Below are positions 31,085-45,800 of a stretch of DNA of 64,000 bases, one piece after another. The translations under genes and the position numbers were made by a program. Each line of letters begins with the position of its first letter. Within the stretch, counting starts at the first letter, position 1. The notes beneath the pieces are model-generated. The model ran no database searches and was not told the DNA's origin. It saw nothing but the letters and a program-made list of their open reading frames with translations. Source of the DNA: Motacilla alba alba (Eukaryota; Chordata; Aves; Passeriformes; Motacillidae); contig NC_052030.1 in assembly GCF_015832195.1 (NCBI RefSeq), positions 13,907,439 to 13,971,438 on the forward strand. Reading direction: 5' to 3'.

Positions 31085-31600
31085 GGGGCAGCGGCTCGGA
31101 ACGGCCCGGAACGGCCCAAAAGCAGCCCGGAACGGCCCGGAACGGCCCCAAAATCGGCCCGGAACGGCCCAAAATCGGCCCGGAACGGCCCGGAACGGCC
31201 CCAAAATCGGCCCGGAACGGCCCAAAATCGGCCCGGAACGGCCCGGAACGGCCCCAAAATCGGCCCGGAACGGCCCAAAATCGGCCCGGAACGGCCCCAA
31301 AATCGGCCCGGAACGGCCCAAAATCGGCCCGGAACGGCCCGGAACGGCCCCAAAATCGGCCCGGAACGGCCCGGAACGGCCCCAAAATCGGCCCGGAACG
31401 GCCCAAAAGCAGCCCGGAACGGCCCAAAATCGGCCCGGAACGGCCCCAAAATCGGCCCGGAACGGTCCAAAATCGGCCCGGAACGGCCGAAAATAAGCCC
31501 GGAACGGCCCAAAATAAGCCCGGAACGGCCCAAAATCGGCTCGGAACGGCCCAGAACCGTCCCAAAACCGGCCCGGAACAGCCCGGCACGGCCCCGGTGC
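31085..31600. repeat. CpG-rich minisatellite GGCCCGGAACGGCCCCAAAAT
   Basis: About 25 units with two lengths, one ending CCAAAATC and one a plain GGCCCGGAAC doublet. Every unit carries CpGs, so it forms an island without an evident promoter. Very long open frames on both strands come from the repeat alone. Confidence 0.94.
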
Positions 31601-31952
31601 TGAGAGGATGCCGGCGGGTGCCCCAGCAAAGGGAACCCACCCTGCAGCGAGCACAGGGCTGCTCCCGAGGCCCGCAGAGCGGCTCGCCCAGCGAGCCGAG
31701 GATGCTCACGGCTGCTCTGAGCCCCTCCGCACATGAACTGGCACAATTGTGTTTGCTGTGCTCCGAAACGAGCGTTATACCCGGCCCTCAACTTAGGGAT
31801 CCAGATCCGGGATCAAAAGATAGTGAATAATGCCAAAATTTGCAGATTCCGTGTTCATTATAGCCCTCCTTTTCATTTATAAATGCAACAAAACTCTCTG
31901 GCTTGAGCCCTTTCCCTAAAAACTGCCCAGAGAACCCACTCCTAGACCCAGG

Positions 31953-32093
31953 TTGGTTTTTTTTGTTTGTTTGTTTTTGGTTTTGGTTTTTTTTGTTGTT
32001 GTTGTTGTTTTTGTTCTTGTTGTTTGGTTTTTTGTTTTTTGTTTTGGTTTGGTTTGGGTTTTTTGTTTTGGTTTGGTTTGGTTTTTTTTACAT
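31953..32093. repeat. T/G-rich simple repeat (GTTT)n
   Basis: About 140 bases of GTTT, GTT and GGTTT runs on the plus strand. Intergenic. It could be a decayed A-rich tail of a retrotransposed element on the minus strand, but no body was recognised. Confidence 0.85.
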
Positions 32094-32869
32094 GCTGTTA
32101 TCCATTGAAAGAGTCTGACAGGAAAGCTAACCTTTGTATTCTCAGTCTAAACAAAACACAGGGTGCTCCCCTGCAGTACTATTTTTGAAAGCCACCAAGA
32201 TGGAAAAAAGCCATCAGCATTTGGTGCAGTGGTTTTGTGCAGCGGCACGTTTATACAGCAGCAATTATTAAATTATTATCACCCAGTGCCAATCCCAAGG
32301 CTCCCACAGAGCCAGGCTGAGAATTAACACTCCCCAGTGAAACGAGGGACCGAGGCCGTGGAGGCTGCTCAGCGCCTGTGAGGCAGCCCCTGGCTAAGAG
32401 GAGCAGAGAAGCGCTGCCAGAACTCAGGGGAGAAGGGCCCGGTTCTGCCCGGGCAGGGAGAGGAGCGGCTTCCATCAAACCGCGCTTGTTTCAGGAGGGG
32501 AGGGCAGGCGTTTATCCCAGCAGCCTCAGACTGAAACAGCAGCACAACACGTTGTGTATTCTCTAAACCCAACTTGTGCAAACTTCCTTGGGATGGTTAT
32601 GGATGAAGAACTTGACCTGAGCACTCTGCGCGTGCAGCTAAGGGTGCCCACATTTAAAATCAAATATTAACGAGGACTAAGCAAATGCTGCAAGCGGGCT
32701 TTCCTGCTCTCCCCACACATTGCAAATTGAAGATTCCTTTACTGCAGGGTGAGCATGCCGGTCTTCCAGAGCCTGGGAGACGCCCTGAAGATCAGAGCAG
32801 AGCTCCCAGGTCAGGGCAGTGTCCAAGCAGCTCTTCCCCTGTGGGGCTGCTGTGCAGGACCTGCACCAA

Positions 32870-33220
32870 GGCCAGGAGCAGCCAGGCAGGGGAGCTGTGC
32901 AGGTGCCACCAGTGCCACACTGTGACACCACACCAACTGAGCCCCAGGAGGAGCAGCCAGGCAGGCAGGGGAGCTGTGCAGGTGCCACCAGTGCCACCAG
33001 TGCCACCAGACCAGCTCAGCCCCAGGAGGAGCAGCCAGGCAGGCGAGCTGTGCAGGTGCCACCAGTGCCACCAGACCAGCTCAGCCCCAGGAGGAGCAGC
33101 CAGGCAGGGGAGCTGTGCAGGTGCCACCAGTGCCACACTGTGACACCAACCAGCTCAGCCCCAGGAGCAGCCAGGCAGGGGAGCTGTGCAGGTGCCACGC
33201 TGTGAACCCACACCAGCTCA
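32870..33220. repeat. 60-70 bp minisatellite with CAGGTGCCACCAGTGCCACC
   Basis: About six units with GAGGAGCAGCCAGGCAGGGG, AGCTGTGCAGGTGCCACCAG and an internal GTGCCACCA subrepeat. It lies between ADGRD1 and the RAN 3' end. Confidence 0.92.
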
Positions 33221-33730
33221 GCCCCGGGCCGCTGCTGCCTGTTCTCCAAGCGTGCCAGCGCTGCAGGAGCGCTCCGTGCTGGCTTTGGGCAGCCGTTTGC
33301 AGAAGTGAGAGCTTGAAGGCACAAAAGCTACCAGAGCACAGCACAGCTAGCAAAGCAGCAGAGCCAGGGCAGCAGGATGAGCCACGGCCTGCGCAGGAAT
33401 TAGTAACGCTGCAGGCACAAGCCCACCACAGAAGTTAGAGCAGGGTTATGCAGCAAGAAGGGGCAATGAACAGTTCCCTTCACAAACACCAAGTGTGCAA
33501 CATCCCTCATTTCCATCCAGGAGCTTCAACTCTCAAACGCTTCAATGCTTCGGAGTAGCCAAAAAACAAACCAAAAAGCCCAATGCCCCAAGAATTCCCA
33601 AACTGCACTAACTTAAAAATGACTCCTTTAGAGCAATACTGCACAATAATCGTAGTGCACATTTTGCTAGCAGGCAGCAAAAGCTGAATATTGAAGTAAT
33701 CCACGTACACAAACATGCAAGTTAAAAGGA
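33221..33730. other. Intergenic, downstream of RAN
   Basis: Unique sequence between the last minisatellite and the distal RAN poly(A) site. No gene seen. Confidence 0.45.
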
Positions 33731-33748
33731 ATAAATGAAATGCTCCAC

Positions 33749-33754
33749 TTTATT
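33749..33754 (-). terminator. RAN: Distal poly(A) signal of RAN
   Basis: A second minus-strand AATAAA about 1.14 kb after the stop. The 33,760-34,890 stretch is AT-rich unique sequence typical of a 3' UTR, except for a GC-richer part at 34,120-34,330. Which signal is used cannot be told from sequence. Confidence 0.45.
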
Positions 33755-34525
33755 AAGAAACCAAAAATACAAAACTGAAGAGTTCAAGACTTCATGTACT
33801 CAAACACTACTGAAAAAAAAATTCCTAAACTTAAGTTTTGCTTACTAGCAGTACTAATATTGACCAAGATTCATCTCTACAAGGTAGTGTTAAAAGTTGA
33901 CATTTTCCACCATTTGTGCTGTAATAAGCCAGTTTCAAATTAAGAACTTGGTGCAGTTACAGTAAAGTCTAGATGTTTAAATCACTGTGGCTCCAGCAAA
34001 GATAGCACTGGGTAGGCAAGAGCGTTTTGGCTCGAACCATGGCTGTTTTCTGGTTAGTGAACTTGAGGATGCTTAGAATTGGTTTAACCAGCTATAGCTC
34101 TACGCTGTTCCATGCAAAGACACAGCTGAAGCCAGCTCCAGCCCCGGCTGCCATCTGCTGCTGGCTGCTGAAAGCAGAGCTGCGGGGACCTGTGGCACTG
34201 AGGAGCCGGGGCTGGGCGCCAGTGCAGCACGTGCAAGCAGAGCTGCAGCTGGGCTCTGCAGCCCTGCAGCAGCAGCACTGCCCTCTGCCACGCCGTGCTC
34301 GCTGCTGGGGCTCGGCCTGGCAGCTCTGCAGCCAGCAAAAAAGGACAGGCTGTTAGCTCTGAATCAGCAAGAGGAGCTTAGTATGAGAAGCAGAAGGAAA
34401 ACAGAATGAGAAATGCAGTAGTAGACAATCAAGTATTACCCTCAAATGAAGAACAGAAGACACTTTGAACAGTTTTCCTAACAATGCATGAAAGTTCACT
34501 TTCTTGGAGATACTTGAAATACAAC

Positions 34526-34531
34526 TTTATT
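34526..34531 (-). terminator. RAN: Proximal poly(A) signal of RAN
   Basis: AATAAA on the minus strand (TTTATT on plus) about 365 bases after the stop. Use of this site gives a short 3' UTR. An A-rich tract (T-rich on plus, about 34676-34727) lies within that UTR. Confidence 0.5.
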
Positions 34532-34894
34532 ACCTAAACAAAAGAATGGGAATGACAGAAACAAGATTTTCCACTTAACACTGGTGTGACTGCAGCAGTC
34601 TTGTATTTGAAACTCAAAAGGGGAAGTAATTGCAGTCCAAAAAACAGCTAAATATGCAGGTCCAAAATATGAAGGTTTTTTGTTTTGGTTTTTTTTTTCA
34701 TTTTGTTTTGTTTGTTTTTTTTTTAAACTGCCACATTCACTCTCCGAAGCCCATTCATCTCTTTCAGCATCCCAAAGATTAAGCACATGTTCTGTTCAGC
34801 TAGATAATAAAGTGGCAAACACGCTGCATCACCAACATCACAGGACAGTTGCCTATAAAACTAGACTTCTGACGCTGGGCTCCAGCTTCATCCC

Positions 34895-38032
<3,138 letters not shown>

Positions 38033-38635
38033 GCTGGCTCTGCGGGGGAAATGGCAGCGTGTGAGCGCGGGCGGCCCGCCGGAAGGGGCCGCTTCCAGCG
38101 CCGGGCCGGGCCCGGGCGGCGCCTCCCGCCCGCGTGTGGCGGCCCCGCGCGCGGCAATGGCGGCGCCGCCTCCGCCCGCCCCGCGCCCGCGGAGCCCTCC
38201 CGGAGCCCTTCCGGAGCCCGCATCGCGCCGCCCGCTGCGGCTGTGCCCGCTGGGGAGAGGCCGCGGCCGGTGCTGCGGAGCGCCCGCCCGGCCGGGCCTC
38301 CCCGCGCGGCGGGCCCGCCATGAGGCACCATGACTGAGCAGCGCCGCCTCGCCCGGCTCGGGCCGTGCCCCGCTCGCCGCCCCGCTCATCGCGCCCGCCC
38401 TTGCACCGCGGACGGAGCCGCGCGCGGCCCCGGCCCTTCCGCCGCCCCGGAAAACCGCCACGCGCCCCGGCTCCCGCAGCCGCAACGCTCCCTCAGGCGC
38501 AGCCTCCCGCCGCCCAGCCCGGCCCGGCCCGGCCGCGAGCTAACGGGGACCGCCGCCCCGCCGGCGGCGCTTTCCGGAGCGGCCAGCGCGCCGCGGCGGC
38601 GGCGGGCGCGGGGCCGGGCCGGGGCGGGCCCGTAC

Positions 38636-38700
38636 CTCCACCGAGGCTCTCCCGCTGCTCGCTCCGTGCCGGGCGCAGGGAAAATGGCGGAAGCGCCGTT
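38636..38700 (-). other. RAN: Inferred non-coding exon 1 of RAN
   Basis: On the minus strand a donor (GGTGGAG before GTACGG) at 38634-38635 faces the acceptor in front of the ATG exon, giving a 596-nt leader intron. The upstream limit is a guess. The plus strand at 38681-38695 reads AAAATGGCGGAAGC, a YY1/ETS-like core common at start sites of housekeeping genes. Confidence 0.45.
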
Positions 38701-38824
38701 CAAATACCCGGACGGCGACACCGCGCGGCCGCGGGCGGGGGCGGGGCACGCGTCACGTGGGGCGCGGCGCGCGGGAGGCGGCGGGGGGCGGGGCTGGGCC
38801 GCGGCCATGAGGGAAAGCGCGGGC

Positions 38825-39620
38825 ACGGCGCACCGGGCACGGCCCCGAGCGGGGAGCGGGCACCGGGAACCGAGCAGCGGGCACGGCCCCGAGCGGGGAG
38901 CGGGCACCGGGCAGGGAACCGGGCACGGCCCCGAGCGGGGAGCGGGCACCGGGCAGGGAACCGGGCACGGCCCCGAGCGGGGAGCGGGCACCGGGAACCG
39001 AGCAGCGGGCACGGCCCCGAGCGGGGAGCGGGCACCGGGCAGGGAACCGGGCACGGCCCCGAGCGGGGAGCGGGCACCGGGCAGGGAACCGGGCACGGCC
39101 CCGAGCGGGGCAACGGGCACCGGGCAGGGAACCGGCCACGGCCCCGAGCGGGGCAACGGGCACCGGGCAGGGAACCGGCCACGGCCCCGAGCGGGGCACC
39201 GGGCACCGGGCAGGGAACCGGCCACGGCCCCGAGCGGGGCACGGGGCTGGGCCGCGGCCATGAGGGAAAGCGCGGGCACGGGGCACCGGGCACGGCACCA
39301 AGCAGGGCAGCGGGCAGGGAACCGGGCACCGAGCAGCGGGCACGGCACCGAGCGGGGCAACGGGCGCCGGGCAGGGAACCGGGCACAGCACTGACCAGAG
39401 CACCGGGAGTACACCGGGCACTGAGCCGGGCACGGCACCGGGCACAGCCCTGACCAGGGCACCGGGCACGGCCCTGACCAGGGCACCGGGCACAGCCCTG
39501 ACCAGGGCACCGGGCACGGCCCTGACCAGGGCACCGGGCAGGACACCGGGTAGGGCACTGGGCATGGCACCGAGCAGAGAACCGGGCAGGACACTGAGCA
39601 GGGCACCGGGCAGGGCCCTG
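38825..39620. repeat. GC-rich minisatellite GGGCACGGCCCCGAGCGGGG upstream of RAN
   Basis: Nearly 800 bases. The first half has about 40-bp units (GCACCGGGCAGGGAACCGGG, CACGGCCCCGAGCGGGGAGC). The second half (from about 39390) has GGGCACGGCCCTGACCAGGGCACC units that have lost most CpGs. A 70-base piece containing GGGGCTGGGCCGCGGCCATG occurs at both 38790 and 39240. The very long open frames here are repeat artefacts. Confidence 0.93.
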
Positions 39621-39882
39621 TGAGGCCAGCCAGCCCAGCACGGCCTCCCAAACCGCTCCACAGCCTCGTAGGCACCTCAGGGATGGGGGTTCCATCGCCC
39701 GCTGGCACCCCGTTCCAGTGCCCAAGCAGCCAGAGTTCCCAGATACCCAAAGTGCTCGCGGCATTCCCACATACCCACAGTGCAGGGGGCCTCGCCTCAG
39801 GCAGGCAGGAGGCACTGGCCACAGCCGAGGGGAGCAGGAGGTGCCCCCTGAGCCCCTCAGCTCCACCACGGAGGAGGCTCTC

Positions 39883-40215
39883 CACACCTCTCCACACCTC
39901 TCCACACCTCTCGTGGCTTCGCTTGCCCTTGCCGGGCACATCCAGCACCTCCCGAGCTGTCCTGCCGCAGTCACTCCCAGGCTGTCCCATTGTGGTCACT
40001 CCTGAGCTGCGGTCACTCCCGAGCTGCGGTCACTCCTGGGCTGTCCCGCTGCGGTCACTCCCGAGCTGCGGTCACTCCCGAGCTGCGGTCACTCCCGGGC
40101 TGTCCCGCTGTGGTCACTCCCGAGCTGCGGTCACTCCCAGGCTGTGGTTGCTGTGGTCACTCTCAGTCTATCCTGCTGCGGTCATTCCCGGGCTGCGGTC
40201 ACTCCCGGGCTGTCC
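39883..40215. repeat. 17-bp minisatellite GCGGTCACTCCCGAGCT
   Basis: About 14 units, with GGGCTGTCCC variants, preceded by three TCCACACCTC units at 39883-39910. Confidence 0.92.
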
Positions 40216-41802
40216 TGGTGAGGGTGGCACAGCCGCTGTGCCCGGCTCAGGGACCGACCCGGCTGCACCGATGAAATGCCGGGAGATGCTCTCAGCCGGC
40301 GATGCTCTCTTGCAGACAAAGTGAGCAAAAGGCGCGTAGTGACTTAGATAAACTGTTCAAGTGCAGAGGCTTCTCCAGCAGGAGGTTTGACAGCAGCTCT
40401 CAGGTACGATGGGCTGTGGTCTAAGGGGCTTTCCCTCCGTATGCCTCAGTACCGTGATTTTCCGTTCTTCGTCCAAACTGACCTGCGTTCACTACAGTGC
40501 AGTAGTGACAGCAAAAGTTGTTCTGTAAGCCTTGCATTTAGAATAGTTCTCCAAGATCTCAGAACTCTGTCCAAACATCAGTGAAAAAAACTTGTTTGAA
40601 AACTGACTTCCAAAGAATGTGCGAGTTTTGCATGTGTCTGTAAATACCAATTTCACAGGTTCACTCTGATTTTTAAGGCCTCTGGTATTTTTTTTTTAAT
40701 CCAGCATACTTAAATTGCTTTTATTATATTTGTTGCTGTCCCTGTAATCTAGAAGAAATGAATGATATGTTTTTACATCTATCTCAATGAATGGAATTGA
40801 CAAGGAAAGTATTTGACAGCAGCTGATATATACAAATGTAGTTTATTTCTTGTTAATTTCCTCTGACAGAGACACAAAATATACTCAAAGCTTTACAAGA
40901 CTGGCTGGCACGTGCTGTAATTTTTGCCTATTTGATAGTGTAATGCCAATCCAAATGTTGTGTGAGATTTCCTTGGATAAATCACTGGCACGTTGAATTT
41001 GCCTTCCCTTTTTGAGATGAGCTGGGTTTGTGTGGTTTTTAGCACTTTTGCTGAGTGCCTCTAGGTGTCAGGATTATTTCTTCACAACATGCAACTCATC
41101 TTTTATTTTCCTCAGCACAATGCTATCCTGGTAAAACGCTGGCGATCTCCTTTTGACAAACAGGAATGTGTTTATAAATAGGAGGCCGTAAAGCCACATT
41201 AGTAGAGTTCGGCAGTTTTAAAGAATATAAACTCGGGGGGGAAAGCAATCTGTAACTGTGTATATAACACTCACTGTGCTTTAGTTATTTCTTAATATTG
41301 TAACAAATTTACTAGTGAACTACTTTTTCCCTGTAAGCTATCTAGCACTTTATTTTGGAATAATTAAAAATTCCATTATCATAGCATTTGAGCTCCTGGC
41401 AAACACCTACTTCTTTGTTAAAAAGATAAATTACCATGTGGAATCTAGTTTTTAGCATCTGTTTCATCAGCATGTATAATTAAGTGTTCAGTTCAGAGGA
41501 TGCACAAAACATCTGCTCCAGATAACCCATTCAAAAGGCAGCAAAACACTTCAGCAGTGTTAGATCACTGCCTGCAAGATTAGTCCATGAGATCCGTAGG
41601 TAGTCAGCAGAATAATTACGTTTAGAAGGCCTTTCCATTTCCTGTATCTTAACTCAGGTGAGCTGTGAACAGACCTAGCGAGTCTGGCTCAGGTAGACAT
41701 ACCAAAGGCAGCAGGCACAGAGCGTTTGGAGATGTGAGGAGGAGGAGCACTGCCTTCCCTAGCCCGTGCCTGCTCTGCCCTGCCAACTCTCAGGAAGCCT
41801 GT
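40216..41802. other. RAN-STX2 interval, unique AT-richer sequence
   Basis: About 1.6 kb without repeats or convincing open frames. It could hold distal regulatory DNA of either gene, but no specific element was recognised. Confidence 0.45.
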
Positions 41803-41958
41803 ACCACTAGGAAATAACCAGACCACTCTGTACAGCTCCTTCTCTCACTAAGAAATGACCAGACCACTCTGTACAGCTCCTTCTCTAAGAAATAACCGAC
41901 CACTCTGTACAGCTCCTTCTCTCACTAAGAAATAACCGACCACACTGTACAGCTCCGT
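41803..41958. repeat. About 40-bp minisatellite, four copies
   Basis: AAGAAATAACCAGACCACTC, TGTACAGCTCCTTCTCTCAC repeated four times with small losses. Confidence 0.92.
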
Positions 41959-42420
41959 GGTGCCCATTCCATCGTGCCCGCTCCCTGCCCGCTCCATGGT
42001 GCCCGTGCCGCGGGGCCGGACTGCCCGCCGTGCCCGCTCCATGGTGCCCATTCCATCGTGCCCGTTCCATTGTGCCCGCTCCCTGCCCGCTCCATCGTGC
42101 CCATTCCATGGTGCCCATTCCATGGTGCCCGTTCCATCGTGCCCGTTCCATCGTGCCCGCTCCCTGCCCGCTCCATCGTGCCCGTGCCGCGGGGCCGGAC
42201 TGCCCGCCGTGCCCGCTCCGTGGTGCCCATTCAATCGTGCCCATTTCGCCGTGCTCGCTCCCCGCTCCCCGGTCCCCGGCCCGCTCCCTGCTCTCCGGGC
42301 CCTGTTCCCCCGTTGCCGTGCCCACTCCCGGCTCTCCGTGCCCTGTTCCGCCGTTGCCGCTCCCCGGCCCGCTCCCCGCTCTCCGTGCCCCGTTCCCCCG
42401 TTCCGTGCCCGCCCTCCGTC
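41959..42420. repeat. GTGCCCATTCCATCGTGCCC minisatellite upstream of STX2
   Basis: About 290 bases of CATTCCATCGTGCCC / CGCTCCCTGCCC units, then GCTCCCCGGTCCCCGGCCCG units from 42250. It includes a 52-base duplicated piece with GCCGCGGGGCCGGACTGCCC at 42006 and 42186. It runs into the STX2 promoter region. Confidence 0.9.
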
Positions 42421-42880
42421 CCCTCACGTCACGGCGGCGGGCGGGCCCCTGGCGGCGGGCGGGCCGCGGGCGGCGGGCCGAGCGTGCGCGGCGGGCGGGC
42501 CCGCGCAGGGCAGCGGCGCGGAGGGCGGGCGGCGGGCGCCGCGGGGCCGCCGCGGGGATGAAGGACCGGCTGGCCGACCTGGCGGAGGTGCGGCGGGGCG
42601 CGGGGAGCGGGCGGGGCGGGGGCGCCGCTGCCGGGGCCGGGAGGGCCCCGCTCCGCCGGGAACCCCCGGGCCTGCGGCGGCCGGGCCGCCCTCCGCGGTG
42701 TCTGCGGCGCGCCGGGCTCCGCTGCGGAGCGCCCGGGGCGGCTCTGGAGTCCGCGGTTCCGCTGGATCCCGCTGGATTCCCCGGGGATCCCGCTGGATTC
42801 GCCGGGGACTCGGCGCCGGAGCCGCCCCGGCCGCGGCGGGGTCGGTTTGTCCGCCCGGCGGCTCTCGGGCCGTGATGCGG
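42250..42880 (+). promoter_or_regulatory. STX2: CpG island at the STX2 promoter
   Basis: Very GC-rich, CpG-dense sequence around the first STX2 exon, continuing into the start of intron 1. The upstream edge is made of CCCGCTCCCCG-type repeats. No TATA box was seen. Confidence 0.7.
42558..42587 (+). CDS. STX2: STX2 exon 1 (start codon)
   Basis: [10 protein letters not shown], then donor GTGCGG. It corresponds to the human start MRDRLPDLTA. It lies within a CpG-rich stretch and the ATG follows GCCGCGGGG. Phase 0. Confidence 0.92.
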
Positions 42881-45800
42881 CAGGAAAGCGCTCTGCAATG
42901 CCAGCCCCGTTTTCCGCGTGTTTACAAAATGGTAGCTGCCGCTGTTTATACGCTCTTTTCCTTTCCGCTGCTTGTGCTTTGGAAACTGTGTCCTAAAAAA
43001 GAAGGGAGAGTCTGGGGACAGGCACCGTCCGTCTGTCTGCGACAGGATATGACTTGGGTAAAATAAAAGGATATTTCAGGGTTTTGTTTTGTTATTTTCC
43101 TGGAAGGGAATGGAAATGGAGCGCACACACAGGAGTTCCTGTGATAGTTCCAGTACTGCTCGTATGTGTGGAAGTTGGGCTGTGTTGAGCTGCATTCAGG
43201 TCTGGGGCTCTTCCATCTTCTGGACCATAAAATACATTTTGGAAGCTCCATCTCTAGTGATGGAATTACCAGTCTTTTTGTCTTTCTCTCTGAAAGGATG
43301 AATAGGCATTGGAAAAGTTTTGGGATTATTAAATTTCAGTTTCTCTACCAGGAATGATGTTTTGGAGTCATGCCAAAAAACCAGTGCCATTTCTTTCAGG
43401 CATAGCTGTTCCCTTTCCAGGTTGTGGGAACACATGCCAGATTTCAGTGCTGGTGTACACTTCCCAGATAGAGGAAGCAACCAGTAGTGATCCAAATTTG
43501 CTCTATATTTATAATTCTATACCCGCAGACTTAATCCTGTTCTGTGTTTTCATAAATGGAGGAAACCAGTCCACACCCTGCCACACCCGCCATTGACAGG
43601 GTTAAAAGTGTGTAATGCAGCTGAACAGAGGAATTCTTAAGGCAGCTTTAGTATTTGACATCTGAAAACATCACTGCAGTGGGCTGCTCTTTAAACATCT
43701 CTCGGCCAGTATTGCTGAAGTGCTTCACGTGTTCATCAATGTCATTCCCACTGCAGAATTAATAGACAGCTTGGAGACTTAAACATTTTCTTCCAGTGAA
43801 GAAAATACTTCAACATTAAATGAAGGTTAAAGTTACTGAGGATCTAGTCTATGTTTCATCACAATTAGAGGTGTGTAGTTGACCTGAAGTTTTGTGGATC
43901 CAAGGGAGATGGATGTTCCCATTTCCATGGGCAGCTCATTGAAGCAGCAGCTTCCATCTTACATCTTTATCTGAAATACCAAAAGCATAGTGATTTTGTG
44001 GTTTTCCTTTCATAGGATGAACGCTTTGAGCAGAGATGCTTGACAGGTGGATGAGATGCTCTGAAAAGGAAGAGCGAATCCAAAGGAACGATGTGTTAAC
44101 TCTTGCTTGCCTGTTCTCCTAAGTGTTTAGGTTTATTCATGTAGTTTCGCTGTATTGCATTTGGCTAATCTTTAAGAGTGGAGCATGGGCATTGTGGTTT
44201 TCCAACAGGCCTGCAAAGTCTCCAGGAACAGCTGTGCCTTGCCTCTTTCCCTTGCCATGAGGGTTCATTGTTTCCTCTGGTCGTGCCCCAGCGGTGTGAG
44301 GTGGGTCAGCTCCCTGCAGCCCCCAGACCCTCCCTGGCACACAGGGGTCCCGGAGAGCCCAGTGCTCTGGCCTGTTTTACTGAGCACACCGCTGCCGTCA
44401 GCAGAAACGCTCCTTTCCCATCTCCCCATTTCTGTGTTCCTGCATTTTACTGGGCAGCAGGCAAAGCTTTCTGTTGTTAGTTTTTCCTAGATCATTATGG
44501 GGAAGAGGGAGAAATGCTGCCTATCAGTGCTTGTGGTCCGTTGACACAACAGTGTCAGATATTTTGTTAATATTATGTTTAACTGTCAGATATTTTTGTT
44601 AGTGCACTGTGTTTAGGCTGTTAAACAGTTGCTGGAGAAAGAAGTGGTTGATGACATGCAGATTATATAGCCTTCAGATAATGCTGCTTCCTCCTGTTTT
44701 CCTGGCTCAGAGGAGTTTTGTAAGCTATGTGCTTTTTGAGAAGACAGCAACCATAAATGTATTTGTTCAACTTCAGGGGGTTATTTTAATGTCATTTCTA
44801 AATTACTCTAAGCAGGCCTAAATTAACCTCTTTAAGCTGTTTGAATTGTCTTTTAATACAATTAATGGGACAATTGAGCAAATTCCAGACTGGTTTTAGT
44901 TATTTTGAGCACAAATAAGTGTAAGATTGAAAGGTTCTGTGGCCCAATACAGTGCTTTCAGCAGTGGTTTATAGCAGGCGTTTAGGGAATAAGAGAGTGA
45001 GTGGTGCATAGCCACGATTGCAGGATGTGCTCCCAGCCTTGCGTGGTTTGCTGTGCCCAGATGAGCTCCATCTGAAAGGGCTCTCAGAGAGCTCTGCAGA
45101 CCATGTTCAGCCTCCAGCTGAGCACGTTTAGCCAACTTCAGCTATTACAGACAGGCAGCCTTTAAAAGCCTGGTAATAAAACCTATTCATACTTCCTTTT
45201 TGCTGTTCTGCCATTTCAGAAGACATAAACCTCTGCTCAAGCAGAGTGCTGGTTTAGATCTCAGGTTTGGGCTGCGTTGTCCACATGGCTCCAAAATTTC
45301 CCCCTTGTGACATGCTGAAGTGGATGCAGACCTGTCTGCTGGAGTCCGTTTTTCATGCTTGATAGGTGAATCATTTAAAGTACTTGATTTTTGTATTTCT
45401 TTACCTGTGAGCGTTAACGAAGGTCTGTTACGTGAAATGTTTGAAAAATGAGTTGTACATACCAAGTTCATATTTGAAAAATGAGTAGTACGTAGCAATC
45501 TACAAGTTCATATTTGACTGCAGCTTGTTTTAAGCAGGACCTGTAACTCGGGCAGAAGTGCATTGATTTTTCCTAAACACTTTCTTGGCCAGGCACTCGG
45601 TGCCCCCAGAGCTGTTCAGGAGCAGGTGACAGCCTCAGCCACAGAGGTTCGGGTTGCTAGAACTGGGTGGTTTGGAAACAAGCACCAAGTGAGGCTTTGC
45701 AGCAGCAGGAGAGCACGGCTGTTGTTTCTGCCTGAGTTCAGGAGTGTTCAGGAGCAGGTGAAACGCCTCAGTCACAGAGGTTAGCACTGTTAGAAGTGGG

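Noticed and set aside
30293..31830. Open frames of 330-450 codons on both strands
   Set aside because: They are produced by the two minisatellites there. Several frames are open at once on both strands, composition is repetitive, and no exon structure or family is recognisable.
38330..39999. Open frames of 350-540 codons on both strands beside RAN
   Set aside because: They arise from the GC-rich minisatellite and CpG island, where stop codons are rare. They overlap the RAN promoter and leader and show only repeat-like peptides.
41885..43066. Overlapping 280-370 codon frames around the STX2 start
   Set aside because: Repeat and CpG-island artefacts; the real coding part is just ten codons of STX2 exon 1.
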